The translations under genes were made by a program, and so were the position numbers. The notes beneath the pieces were generated by a model. The model was given only the letters and a program-made list of their open reading frames with translations, was not told where the DNA came from and did not search any database. From Phycisphaerae bacterium (lineage in GTDB: Bacteria; Planctomycetota; Phycisphaerae; Phycisphaerales; UBA1924): DNA of 64,000 nucleotides. Shown here in pieces: positions 17,795 through 26,506 of the stretch; within the stretch, counting starts at the first letter, position 1; every line of letters begins with the position of its first letter. The stretch lies in NCBI GenBank assembly GCA_030429705.1, contig JAUIES010000001.1, positions 1,426,001 to 1,490,000 on the forward strand, in the 5' to 3' direction.

Positions 17795-19288
17795 CTAGTT
17801 GTCGAGCACCTTGATTGGAAACAGTTCGCTGGGCGTGTGCTCTGCGGCCATGATGGCTTCTGCTCGGGACACGACTTCGGGGTACTTGGCCGATACATCG
17901 TTCGTTTCGCCGGGATCGGTGTGCAGGTCAAACAACTGCACAGCAAGTTTCCCTTGACGCAGACCAATTCGAATGGCTTTGAATCGACCATCGTCGAGGA
18001 GGACTGCTTGCGACTGTGGGCCTTCGGGAAACTCCCAGTACAGGAACGGTCGATGGGCCTGATCGTTCGATTGGCCGAGCAATGTTGGGGCGATGCTGAT
18101 GCCATCGAGACCGTTGACTGAGGAGTTGTCGATCAGATCGAGAAAGGTCGGGACGAGGTCGTAGGCGATCGCGGGTGTGGCGCTTTGTGAACCCGGCGCG
18201 ACGCGACCTGGCCAACGGGCGACGAATGGCACACGAATGCCGCCTTCCCACAGTTGGGCTTTGCGTCCACGCAGTTCACCGACCGAGTCGAAGAACTTCA
18301 GATCAACGCCACCAACCCAACTTGCACCGTTGTCCGAGGTCACGATGACGATGGTGTTGTCTGCGAGCCCTTGGTCGTCGAGGTGTTTGAGGATTTGGCC
18401 GATGACATCGTCGAAATATGAGATCATGGCTGCATAAGTCGCTCGGGGTCGAGCGTTCGGCAAGTACCCCGCATTGCCGAGGTAGTGTTCATCGTCCCAA
18501 TCTGCCGGATACTGATCGACCCATTCTTGAGGGGCTTGCAGAGCAAGGTGGGGGATGACGCTCGCATAGTACAAGAAGAACGGCCCGTCATCATTGTTGT
18601 CGAGCCATCGCATCATCTCTTGTGCGATCATGGTTGGTGCGTAGTGCTCGGTTCGATATCGTTCGTTGTACGCGGCTTCGTTTTCAAGTGGTTTTTCCAG
18701 TTTTTGTGAAGAACGGAACCAGGTGTTGCCCGGCAGGATGTGGACATCGTGGTTGCGCCAGAGATGTGTTGGGTAGTAGTTGTGTGCAACCCGCTGGCAG
18801 AGATAGCCATAGAAGTGGTCAAAGCCCTGGTAGTTGGGGTGGCCGGTCGAGCCGGGCCCCCCCAGGCCCCACTTGCCGAAGACACCGGTCGCGTAGCCTT
18901 TTTCTTTGAGTCGCTCCGCGAGCGTAACTTCTTCGTCAGGGATCGGCCATTGCCCCTCAGGGCCTTCCGGGTCGTGCCAACGCGTGCCGGGGACCTCACG
19001 GTTGCCGCGAATGGTGGCGTGCCCCGAGTGCATGCCGGTGAGCAGGGAGCATCTTGAAGGCGCACACACCGGGTTTGCGGTGTAGTACCGCGTGAGTTTC
19101 ATGCCTTCATTTGCCAGTCGGTCGATGTTGGGTGTCTGGATCTTTTGCTGGCCATAAGCACCGACTTCGCGGTACCCGAGGTCATCGGCGTAGATGAGCA
19201 CGATGTTTGGGGGCGTTGCGTGGCCTTGCGTGGCAAAAACACAGAACATCAGAAGGACTGGAACAACAACTGACATAAGAATTTTCAT
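17795..19288 (-). CDS. Secreted sulfatase (formylglycine-dependent, type I)
   Basis: A 497-residue sulfatase with signal peptide (cleavage near GHA, residue 24). Early metal-binding residues are in NIVLIYADDLGY. The CxPSR motif CAPSRCSLLTG carries Cys75, the residue oxidised to formylglycine by the sulfatase-maturing enzyme, which is not in this window. FGKWGLGG and the later TSDNGA motif complete the active site. It removes sulfate esters, probably from an external polysaccharide. It is divergent from the DASS-type transporter across 83 bp, suggesting the two act together. Confidence 0.93.
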   Translation of the reverse strand: MKILMSVVVPVLLMFCVFATQGHATPPNIVLIYADDLGYREVGAYGQQKIQTPNIDRLANEGMKLTRYYTANPVCAPSRCSLLTGMHSGHATIRGNREVPGTRWHDPEGPEGQWPIPDEEVTLAERLKEKGYATGVFGKWGLGGPGSTGHPNYQGFDHFYGYLCQRVAHNYYPTHLWRNHDVHILPGNTWFRSSQKLEKPLENEAAYNERYRTEHYAPTMIAQEMMRWLDNNDDGPFFLYYASVIPHLALQAPQEWVDQYPADWDDEHYLGNAGYLPNARPRATYAAMISYFDDVIGQILKHLDDQGLADNTIVIVTSDNGASWVGGVDLKFFDSVGELRGRKAQLWEGGIRVPFVARWPGRVAPGSQSATPAIAYDLVPTFLDLIDNSSVNGLDGISIAPTLLGQSNDQAHRPFLYWEFPEGPQSQAVLLDDGRFKAIRIGLRQGKLAVQLFDLHTDPGETNDVSAKYPEVVSRAEAIMAAEHTPSELFPIKVLDN

Positions 19289-19371
19289 GTCAACAGCATA
19301 ACGGCACAGAGGACGGATGTGTACTCGGTTTCGGAGCGATGCCTACGCTCAGCGTCATCTGGAGGCCGTGC

Positions 19372-21174
19372 ATGACAGTCGAGATCGTGCTTGTGATCGG
19401 CATTACCCTATCGGTTCTCGTCCTTCTCGCGACGACGCGGATTGCCGCCGATGCAATTCTCGCAGCGGCACTCACTGCCGTTCTCGCGTTTCCGGTTCCC
19501 ACTGATGCGGGATGGCAACTCGGTCTCATCACCGCTAAGCAAGGGCTTGCAGGATTCAGTAACGATGGCGTGCTCACCGTTGGCGTTCTATTCATAATCG
19601 TGACAGGGCTTCGAGAAACCGGGGGAATCGACTGGATTGCATCGCGTTTGCTCGGCAGGCCTAAGAGCGAGCGGAGTGCCGTCGTCCGAGTGATGATTCC
19701 TGTTTTTGGTCTCAGTGGCTTTCTGAACAACACGCCTGTGGTTGCCATGATGATCCCTGCGATCCAAGACTGGGCCAAGAAACTCCATCTGCCACATTCA
19801 AAGCTACTCATTCCGCTCAGTTATGCGTCCATACTTGGAGGTACCTGTTCGCTGATCGGCTCGAGTACGAATCTCGTGATCGCGGGGCTGGTGATTGCTC
19901 AGACAGATCTTGCGCCACTCGGAATGTTTGATATTACATGGGTGGGGTTGCCGACGGCAGTCATCGGTCTCATTTTTCTCGTTCTGGCCGGCCCGCATTT
20001 ATTGCCTGATCGCCATCGTGACAGCGGGCCCTTGGTAGATACCAGAGAGTATGTATTGGAGCTTACGATTCCAACAAGTAGCAGCATCGCTTCCAAGACT
20101 GTCGAGCAGGCAGGGTTACGACATCTTCCTGGGTGCTTTCTGATCGAAATCGAGCGGGGTGACGAGATTATCTCGGCGGTGGGTCCGAATCAGAAACTCC
20201 AGGTCGGCGATCGACTGGTCTTTGCCGGAATCGTCGATTCAATCAAAGAACTGGTGAATACGCGTGGACTCGCACTGGCTTCGAACCAGGTCTTTAAACT
20301 CGATTCTCCTCGATATCGTCGTCGGCTGTTCGAGGCAGTCGTTTCCCCGTCTTCCCCGGCTGCGGGCAGATCAATCAAGCAGTCTCAGTTTCGCAATGTT
20401 TATCGCGGTGCGGTTATTGCTGTCGCGAGGAACGGCGAGCGTGTGCGCGGGCGTATTGGCGACATCGTCGTGCAACCTGGTGACCTGCTGTTGATTGAGT
20501 CGGACCCTGGGTTTGCGGCGCGACATAACAACGCCCGCGATTTTCTGTTGGTCAGAACGCTCGAAGACTCCACCCCTCGCCGACACACCCGAGCCCCGAT
20601 TGCGATTGCAATTCTCGTCGGGATGGTGGCGCTCGCAGCGTTCAATGTGTATTCGATGCTTGTCTCTGCCTTGCTCGCTGCGGGATTCATGGTTTTGACC
20701 CGGTGCTGCACGATTACAGAGGCGCGGCAAAGTATTGACTGGTCGGTGCTCGTCGTGATTGGTGCTGCACTCGGGATTGGTGCGGCAATGGATGAGACGG
20801 GGGCTGCGGATCTTCTCGCCGGTTCGATGCTGACGATCGCGGGTACGCATCCTTGGGTTGTGTTGCTCGCGATCTATCTGATCACTTCGCTGCTGACGGA
20901 GTTCATCTCGAATAATGCTGCGGTCGCGCTGCTGTTTCCAATAGCACAAGCAACCGCCGAGTCTCTCGGTGTCAATTTCATGCCTTTTATCATCGCGATA
21001 ATGATGGCCGGGTCGGCGAGTTTTGCCACGCCTGTTGGGTATCAGACGAATCTGATGGTGTATGGGCCAGGTGGATATCGGTTCAGTGATTTCCTGCGGA
21101 TTGGCATGCCGATGAACATGATCACCGCTTTGACTGCGGTGCTCATCACGCCACTGGTGTTTCCGTTCGCATGA
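19372..21174 (+). CDS. DASS/SLC13-type anion transporter with two RCK_C (TrkA-C) domains
   Basis: I use the ATG at 19372, preceded by GGAGG at 6 nt, giving 600 residues. The N-terminal half has about six membrane segments and conserved loops GFLNNTPVVAMMIP and LGGTCSLIGSSTNLVI. Two soluble RCK_C domains follow (about residues 224-300 and 317-395, each with an L-x-x-GD-x-L pattern: LQVGDRLVF and VQPGDLLLI). The C-terminal membrane half has SNNAAVALLFP and TPVGYQTNLMV. This layout matches SAC1/SLT-type sulfate transporters. Adjacency to a divergent sulfatase supports sulfate as substrate, but that is inference. Confidence 0.88.
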   Translation: MTVEIVLVIGITLSVLVLLATTRIAADAILAAALTAVLAFPVPTDAGWQLGLITAKQGLAGFSNDGVLTVGVLFIIVTGLRETGGIDWIASRLLGRPKSERSAVVRVMIPVFGLSGFLNNTPVVAMMIPAIQDWAKKLHLPHSKLLIPLSYASILGGTCSLIGSSTNLVIAGLVIAQTDLAPLGMFDITWVGLPTAVIGLIFLVLAGPHLLPDRHRDSGPLVDTREYVLELTIPTSSSIASKTVEQAGLRHLPGCFLIEIERGDEIISAVGPNQKLQVGDRLVFAGIVDSIKELVNTRGLALASNQVFKLDSPRYRRRLFEAVVSPSSPAAGRSIKQSQFRNVYRGAVIAVARNGERVRGRIGDIVVQPGDLLLIESDPGFAARHNNARDFLLVRTLEDSTPRRHTRAPIAIAILVGMVALAAFNVYSMLVSALLAAGFMVLTRCCTITEARQSIDWSVLVVIGAALGIGAAMDETGAADLLAGSMLTIAGTHPWVVLLAIYLITSLLTEFISNNAAVALLFPIAQATAESLGVNFMPFIIAIMMAGSASFATPVGYQTNLMVYGPGGYRFSDFLRIGMPMNMITALTAVLITPLVFPFA

Positions 21175-21184
21175 GCGTGTGCCT

Positions 21185-21751
21185 TCATGCCTTGCTGTAA
21201 GCAGCCTTGAGCCAATCAACAAGCTCTTCATCAACCTGTTTGACATGTTCAACACGAACCCGGTGGCTGACCATGCTGTTGAAACTGCCTGATTCTTCCA
21301 ACCGATCTGTGGTGTCGTGTCCCTTGAGGTTGATACCAACATCAATCCGTGTCTTGGTGCTTGGCTGGACGATCGCGAACTGCTTTGAGCGTCGCAGACT
21401 GACATAGGCTTTTTTGGGTGCAATCTCGATGTCTTTGCCGAATCGTGCGGTTGCTTTGATAATGGCATCGTAGACGGGGCGTAATTCTGCTTTTGGGCCG
21501 GCGTATTGAGCGTTGACCAGATCGTCTTCGCTTGCCGCACTCCCTGCGTCAGAGGCGAGCGTCTTGTGCGCGACGAGGTTGGCGAACCCATGAGTCATGC
21601 CGTGGTCGGCCTTGAGCATTTTGACGATTTCGCCATGCTTTGCGAGTTTTGATGCCTTGGCGATCTTGAGCCATTGCTCGAGCGTCTTGCCCGTCTTTTC
21701 TTTCATGTTGGCGATCATGGCTGCAGCCATGTCTTCGGGTGAAGAAGGCAT
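21185..21751 (-). CDS. DUF4287/DUF5655-type protein
   Basis: A 188-residue soluble protein. The N-terminal 70 residues (MAAAMIANMKEKTGKTLEQW, then a helical KHGEIVKMLKADHGMTHGFAN) match my recollection of the DUF4287 family. The C-terminal half (PVYDAIIKATARFGKDIEIAPKKAYVSLRRSKQFAIVQP) resembles DUF5655, which ends many such proteins. No biochemical role is known to me. It starts 2 bp after the SRPBCC gene stops, so the two are almost certainly an operon. Confidence 0.8.
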   Translation of the reverse strand: MPSSPEDMAAAMIANMKEKTGKTLEQWLKIAKASKLAKHGEIVKMLKADHGMTHGFANLVAHKTLASDAGSAASEDDLVNAQYAGPKAELRPVYDAIIKATARFGKDIEIAPKKAYVSLRRSKQFAIVQPSTKTRIDVGINLKGHDTTDRLEESGSFNSMVSHRVRVEHVKQVDEELVDWLKAAYSKA

Positions 21752-21753
21752 GA

Positions 21754-22233
21754 TTACACGGTCTCCGTGGATTCTGAAGAAGCATGGGCCGACTCACATG
21801 CGGCTTTGATGTCGGCCAGATCGGCGACGAGACATTTAACGAGCGATTTGGTCATGGCTGCAAACACTTTTGACAAGACTTTGGCCATAAATGTTTCGGG
21901 TGTGCCGGTAAAGGTAAATGTCATCTTTGTGATGCCCGGCTCAACTTCTTCAAAAGTGATCGGGGTGAGGTAGTGGGTGCCGCAACTTCTGGCTTCAACG
22001 ACATATTCATTGGGGGGATCCCACTTGATCACCCACATGGTCTCTGTCGCTTTCTTTCCGAACATGATGCGTGTTTCGCGCCACTTGGTGCCTTCACCCA
22101 TTGGTCCGTCGGAGAGCATCTCGATTTCGGTAATGCCGCGAATGCGATCGGCAGCGTTGGGGATATCGCTGGCGATCTGGAAAACAAGATCGATTGGTGC
22201 GTGAATGGTCTCGGAGACAACGATTGGTTTCAT
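21754..22233 (-). CDS. SRPBCC (START-like) family protein
   Basis: The 159-residue product from the ATG at 22233 has the START/Bet v1-like layout. A beta strand opens it (KPIVVSETIHAPIDLVFQIASDI), followed by helix and curved-sheet strands (GTKWRETRIMF, MWVIKWDPPNEYVVEA, ITKMTFTFTGTP) and a long C-terminal helix. These proteins bind hydrophobic ligands in a deep cavity. The longer frame adds twelve residues unlike the family. It is tightly coupled to the downstream DUF4287 gene. Confidence 0.82.
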   Translation of the reverse strand: MKPIVVSETIHAPIDLVFQIASDIPNAADRIRGITEIEMLSDGPMGEGTKWRETRIMFGKKATETMWVIKWDPPNEYVVEARSCGTHYLTPITFEEVEPGITKMTFTFTGTPETFMAKVLSKVFAAMTKSLVKCLVADLADIKAACESAHASSESTETV

Positions 22234-22344
22234 GCCAATCAGCGTATCGGTGGGTTGTCGCGCGTGCAACCCCAGTTGGCAGGGGTCGTCGCGGTTGGTG
22301 TACTGTGAATTCGATCAGGGTGATCGCGACGCGTCAGGGTTTCG

Positions 22345-23871
22345 CTACGCAGCCTGACCTGGCGTTTCGCCATAAAGCCGAACGACCCGCAGGCCTTGCT
22401 GTTCGTACTGCGATCGTCGGTCCCATATCGTCGTTTCATGCAGCCAAGAACTGATGACGACGACGCCCGCTCCTGATTGGGCGGCTTCCGATGGGGGTAT
22501 GACGGGTCGCCCCATGATCATCCTGCCGTGTTGGCTGGGGTCGTCATCTGTAAACGCGACGATGGCCCCCCCGCATGAATCGATCTCTTCGGCTAGCCAA
22601 GTGGTGTGTGCGCCGAGCCCGTGGATGATGATGCGGTCGGCTCCATGCTCGGCAAGTGCGCGGCTGAACCGTGCTCGTGCGTCTGGTGGGACGGATCCGG
22701 GGCGATTGACATCATGGAATGGCTCGACAACCCTGCGTGGCGGGCGTTCTGACTGGGCGGCGATGATCAGTTCACGCTCGGCAGCATCACCCATTGCGGC
22801 GTGTGAAAACAAACGCTGTGCCCGAGCGTGCGCAGCCGATCCTACCTTAGCAACGCCGCGATCGATGACGCGCTTGACGCTGTCTGCCAGAGCACAGCCA
22901 ACGGTTTCTGCATCATTGATGGCGGAACAGGATGCGATTTCACCTGCTTCGCCGTGACCAACCAGATCTTGGGCACCGGAGGGCGTGTCGCTGATGACGA
23001 GCGCACAGCCGTGCGCCATGGCTTCGAGCGCAGCGAGGCTGAGCCCTTCGATGCGTGATCCAAGTACGAATACATCGTGTCGGTCGAGTTGTGTTGACAC
23101 TTCGCTCGGCGGTATAGCGCCGAGGAGTCGGACTGAGGGTCGTTGGCTTGCGCTCACTTGCAGCGCCTGGGTTGCAGGACCATCACCGACGATTGTCAGA
23201 ACATGCTCAATGCTGTGTTGGTTGAGTGCATCAGACATGGCGATCAGTGATGAGACCCGCTTGACAGGTTCATCCAGTCGACCTGTGTAGATGAGTCTGA
23301 TCGCATCGCTGTGAGGTCGCTGCGCTACAACTGGGGGAACAGCAACGCCGTTGATGACGAGACCGACGCGGTCTCTTTCGTTTGGCAGATCGCGTTGCAT
23401 GGATGCACATAGCCAGGCGCTGACACCCACGATACGGGACATCGCCCAGCTGTAGCGCTCGAAGATGGCCTGTTCATACGGCATGGGCGAGTGTCGCCAA
23501 CCAACCAGTCGTGCGCCGGTTTGCATGCAGACTTCGGCGCAGGCTGCGAAACAGTCAGCATCGCGTGTTGGCAAGAGTATCGCGTCTTGACCGGTTCGCT
23601 CGCTCACAGCCTCAGTGATGGTCTTGTACGCCTCGATCACCCTAGACAGGTCGCCGTTGTAGGTTCTGGGTGGGCGCAGGTCGTTCAGGTTGACCACTTC
23701 GCATCCTGGCGGCGGTGCGCACTCGACCTCGTCGTGGCCGGGGGTCCCGCCGTGCACAACGAGCGTGATCGGCCAACCTCGATTGCTGAGCACTTCTGCG
23801 AGCGTGTACGCCCATGTGGTAACCCCTCCGATCGTGGTTCCTTCGGGCAGCATGATGACGATGGGGTTCAC
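22345..23871 (-). CDS. GT4-type glycosyltransferase with extra C-terminal domain
   Basis: A 508-residue protein. Residues 1-390 form a GT-B glycosyltransferase: the acceptor-side loop GGVTTWAYTLAEVLSNRG near the N-terminus, VGWRHSPM, IYTGRLDEPVKR, and the nucleotide-sugar region SRIEGLSLAALEAMAHG. Residues about 409-508 form an added domain (GLGAHTTWLAEEID, FTDDDPSQHGRM, VISSWLHE) not found in simple GT4 enzymes but shared with the GT2 at 29659. Its start overlaps the stop of the upstream GT4 by 4 nt, so the pair is an operon. Donor and acceptor are unknown. The context is surface glycan synthesis. Confidence 0.87.
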   Translation of the reverse strand: MNPIVIMLPEGTTIGGVTTWAYTLAEVLSNRGWPITLVVHGGTPGHDEVECAPPPGCEVVNLNDLRPPRTYNGDLSRVIEAYKTITEAVSERTGQDAILLPTRDADCFAACAEVCMQTGARLVGWRHSPMPYEQAIFERYSWAMSRIVGVSAWLCASMQRDLPNERDRVGLVINGVAVPPVVAQRPHSDAIRLIYTGRLDEPVKRVSSLIAMSDALNQHSIEHVLTIVGDGPATQALQVSASQRPSVRLLGAIPPSEVSTQLDRHDVFVLGSRIEGLSLAALEAMAHGCALVISDTPSGAQDLVGHGEAGEIASCSAINDAETVGCALADSVKRVIDRGVAKVGSAAHARAQRLFSHAAMGDAAERELIIAAQSERPPRRVVEPFHDVNRPGSVPPDARARFSRALAEHGADRIIIHGLGAHTTWLAEEIDSCGGAIVAFTDDDPSQHGRMIMGRPVIPPSEAAQSGAGVVVISSWLHETTIWDRRSQYEQQGLRVVRLYGETPGQAA

Positions 23872-24974
23872 GCGGCTCGCTCCTTTTCTTCGGCGTGAGC
23901 GCTCTTCAGAATGCGGGCAGCTCTGGCGGTGTAACTCAGGTTCTGAGCGAGTGTGCGCCTGCGAGCTCGGGCTGCGTGATCTGACCGTGTTGCCAAAGCA
24001 GTCTCGATTCCGAGCGCGAGTGATTCGCCGTCATCGGGTTCACACCAGGTGACGGGTTCCTGCCCAAGCGCCTCGACGAGCGCAGGGATCCGAGACACGA
24101 CGAGTGGTGAACCTGATGCGAGGTATTCGCCGAGTTTGACGGGGCTCGTCCAGTCTTTCGATGCTTCTTTGTTTGATGGTGGCAGGAGCAGGACATCAGC
24201 GCCGCGCGTCCACGCTGGTACCTGTCGATGCTCGACCGAGCCATGGACGGTGACATTGGACATGCCGAATTTTCGCACCGTGTCTTTCACTCGTTGTTGA
24301 TCTTGTTCGAGTCCTCCGACGAGGTGGAACTGGAACGCAGGGAGTCGTTGTGCTGATTCGAGAATTGCGGGCACGCCCTTGTAGTCGTACAAGTGTCCGG
24401 CGTAGACGATGTGAGGCCCGACGCTGCCGTAGTCGTGCGGCGTTGCAGTGTCGAAGAGTTCAAAGTCCACGCCGTCGGCAACAACCCACACACGATCTGC
24501 CCGCGCTCCGCGTTGAATGAAGTCATCGCGCAATACGCGCCCGATGGTGATGACGCTGCGCATGGCGTTGTTGACTTGAGTTTCTTGCAGACACTGATCA
24601 AGCAGTTCGTTTTCGACACCAACATGGGCATGTGATTCCATGATTGAGACGATGCCTGCTCTGGCTGTGAATAGCGGGCCCCAGAAGTTTCGGGCGTACA
24701 CGAGGTCGACTTTGTCTTGTTGTGCTGTTCGAGCAGCCCACGCGCCAAATGATTCTGGATCCTCTTGCGCCGAATCAGCGGGCGCGAATCGCCAGTGCAA
24801 GTCGTGTTCGGCGTACGCCGATCCGGGTTGGCTCAGGGCGTGGTTTTCTGGTTGCAGGCAGTACACGCTGACTTCGTGGCCGAGCCGATGGAATCCGCTT
24901 GCGGTCTTGATCGTGTTGATGACATGGGCGCGTGACGACCCAGGTTGAATTTGGCTGATGACACCGATTCGCAT
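23868..24974 (-). CDS. GT4-type glycosyltransferase
   Basis: A 368-residue GT-B enzyme. The start at 24974 opens with MRIGVISQIQPGSSRAHVIN and a Rossmann-like first domain (GFHRLGHEVSVYCLQ). The second domain has HIVYAGHLYDYKGVPAILES, the FHLVGG strand and KLGEYLASGSPLVVSRIP, where retaining GT4 enzymes usually have an E-x7-E motif. It precedes and overlaps the extended GT4 by 4 nt (ATGA). It is divergent from a small sulfotransferase across 153 bp. Confidence 0.87.
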   Translation of the reverse strand: MRIGVISQIQPGSSRAHVINTIKTASGFHRLGHEVSVYCLQPENHALSQPGSAYAEHDLHWRFAPADSAQEDPESFGAWAARTAQQDKVDLVYARNFWGPLFTARAGIVSIMESHAHVGVENELLDQCLQETQVNNAMRSVITIGRVLRDDFIQRGARADRVWVVADGVDFELFDTATPHDYGSVGPHIVYAGHLYDYKGVPAILESAQRLPAFQFHLVGGLEQDQQRVKDTVRKFGMSNVTVHGSVEHRQVPAWTRGADVLLLPPSNKEASKDWTSPVKLGEYLASGSPLVVSRIPALVEALGQEPVTWCEPDDGESLALGIETALATRSDHAARARRRTLAQNLSYTARAARILKSAHAEEKERAA

Positions 24975-25127
24975 GATGAAGTCATCGGCCCATTGGCACG
25001 GGTGTGTCGAAGATGAGGCGGTCGCGCGATTGCGCAATGATTGCGCTTCGCGTCACAACAACTTGTACAGCTTGAAAGCCCATGACGAGGCACCATCACG
25101 CCGACAACATGGGCAGGAGAACAGCAC

Positions 25128-25676
25128 ATGCATCAAGGGTACATCTTTGGCATTGGACTCAGCAAAACCGGGACGCACACACTCAACGAGTGTTTGAATA
25201 TCCTTGGCTACAAGTCGATTCACTTTCCTGACCCGGCGCTCATGACCGCCCGCGCGTTTGATCAAGCGTTGCAGGGTTACAACGCGGCGACTGACATATC
25301 CGTGGCTGCGTATTTTGATGTGCTCGACCGGAAGTATCCGGGGAGCAAGTTTGTGTTGACCAAGCGTGCGCTAGAGCCCTGGCTCGACAGCGTCGAAGAT
25401 CATCGGCAACGCCGGGCGCATGAACTCACGAATCGAGATTGCCCGAAAGCGGTCGTTCGCGAAAAAATCTATGGCACGCGCGGTTTTGACCGGAAGACAT
25501 TTGCCCGGGCCTACGACACCCATCTTGCCAGAGTGCGCGCCTATTTCAGCCAACGCACTGATGATCTGCTTGAACTGAGTTTGTGTCGCTCGACAGACTG
25601 GCAGCCGCTCTGCGACTTTCTGGATGCGCCCGTGCCTGCAGCGCCGATTCCATGGTTGAATCGAACCGCAGCGTGA
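25128..25676 (+). CDS. Small sulfotransferase family protein
   Basis: A 182-residue protein resembling the Sulfotransfer_4 group. The phosphosulfate-binding loop is IGLSKTGTHTLNECL (residues 9-23). The 3'-phosphate region is KFVLTKRALEPWLDSVEDH, with the helix Trp and Ser typical of this group. The C-terminus ends in the short WLNRTAA. At 182 residues it is somewhat shorter than many relatives, but both cofactor motifs are present. It is the third intact sulfotransferase of the window and sits inside the second glycan island, divergent from the GT4 operon. Confidence 0.8.
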   Translation: MHQGYIFGIGLSKTGTHTLNECLNILGYKSIHFPDPALMTARAFDQALQGYNAATDISVAAYFDVLDRKYPGSKFVLTKRALEPWLDSVEDHRQRRAHELTNRDCPKAVVREKIYGTRGFDRKTFARAYDTHLARVRAYFSQRTDDLLELSLCRSTDWQPLCDFLDAPVPAAPIPWLNRTAA

Positions 25677-25753
25677 CGAACCGCGCAGGACCGCGGGCGT
25701 AAAGATGGGCGATGACACCAATCGCGTTGCTTTAAAGAGTTCGGGCTCGGTGC

Positions 25754-26506
25754 TCAGCCCAGGCCACACAGGACGGTGTGGCAGGCGAATGGCGATCGTT
25801 TGAGCAATCGCGCCTGAAAACCGATCTCGCGAATCAACCCGCGCGACCACGGCATGTCATCCTGCGGCATTAATCTTGACGCGTGAACACAGAACCCGCA
25901 TGATTTGACAAAGCGAACAAACTCGTTTTGTGCCCATTCGCGGACATGCTCGGGTTTTTCAGACTTGCGGCATGTGCGGCCGCGACGGCGATTGCGTTCG
26001 GGTGTCGAGATCAACACGAGTCCATCCCGTGCCACGACGCGTTGAATCATGGCCATCGCCGGAGCGGGGTTGACAAGGTGTTCGACGACATCTGCGAAGA
26101 TCACGAGGTCAAAGGGTTCGTCCGGTTCAAAGGATGGTTTTTCGAGATCAACTTCCAAAAATGTGCCGGTTCGATCAAGTCGGTTGCAGTTTGCGACGGC
26201 TGAAGGTTGATCAATGCCGACGATGGTGGCGCCGGTCGGTGCGATGGAGCGCTCGAGTTTGGTTGCGACCCCGCACCCGACATCGAGCACGCGCGTAAAC
26301 CCTGTGCGGCGGATCAAGCGTTCCGCCCAATCGTACACATGTGACTGGTATTTTCCGCTTTGGCTGATACGCCAAGGACTCCAGTACCCTTCGTCATCTC
26401 GATTGGCATCGAGTGTGACATTGGTGTCTTGCGCTTCGTATCCTTTGGGCAGGTACAACGATTTCGCATCGGGTGCGGACGGCTCGTGTGTTGTCAGCGT
26501 ACTCAT
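25754..26506 (-). CDS. SAM-dependent methyltransferase, class I
   Basis: A 250-residue Methyltransf_11/23-like protein. SAM-binding motif I is RVLDVGCGVATKLE, the acidic end of strand 2 is IVGIDQPSA, and motif IV-like sequence is FDLVIFADVVEHLVNP. The gene overlaps the stop of the GT4 at 26503 by 4 nt (ATGA), so it is translated with it. It probably methylates a sugar of the exported glycan, or the lipid carrier end. An in-frame start further up would overlap the GT4 more. Confidence 0.85.
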   Translation of the reverse strand: MSTLTTHEPSAPDAKSLYLPKGYEAQDTNVTLDANRDDEGYWSPWRISQSGKYQSHVYDWAERLIRRTGFTRVLDVGCGVATKLERSIAPTGATIVGIDQPSAVANCNRLDRTGTFLEVDLEKPSFEPDEPFDLVIFADVVEHLVNPAPAMAMIQRVVARDGLVLISTPERNRRRGRTCRKSEKPEHVREWAQNEFVRFVKSCGFCVHASRLMPQDDMPWSRGLIREIGFQARLLKRSPFACHTVLCGLG

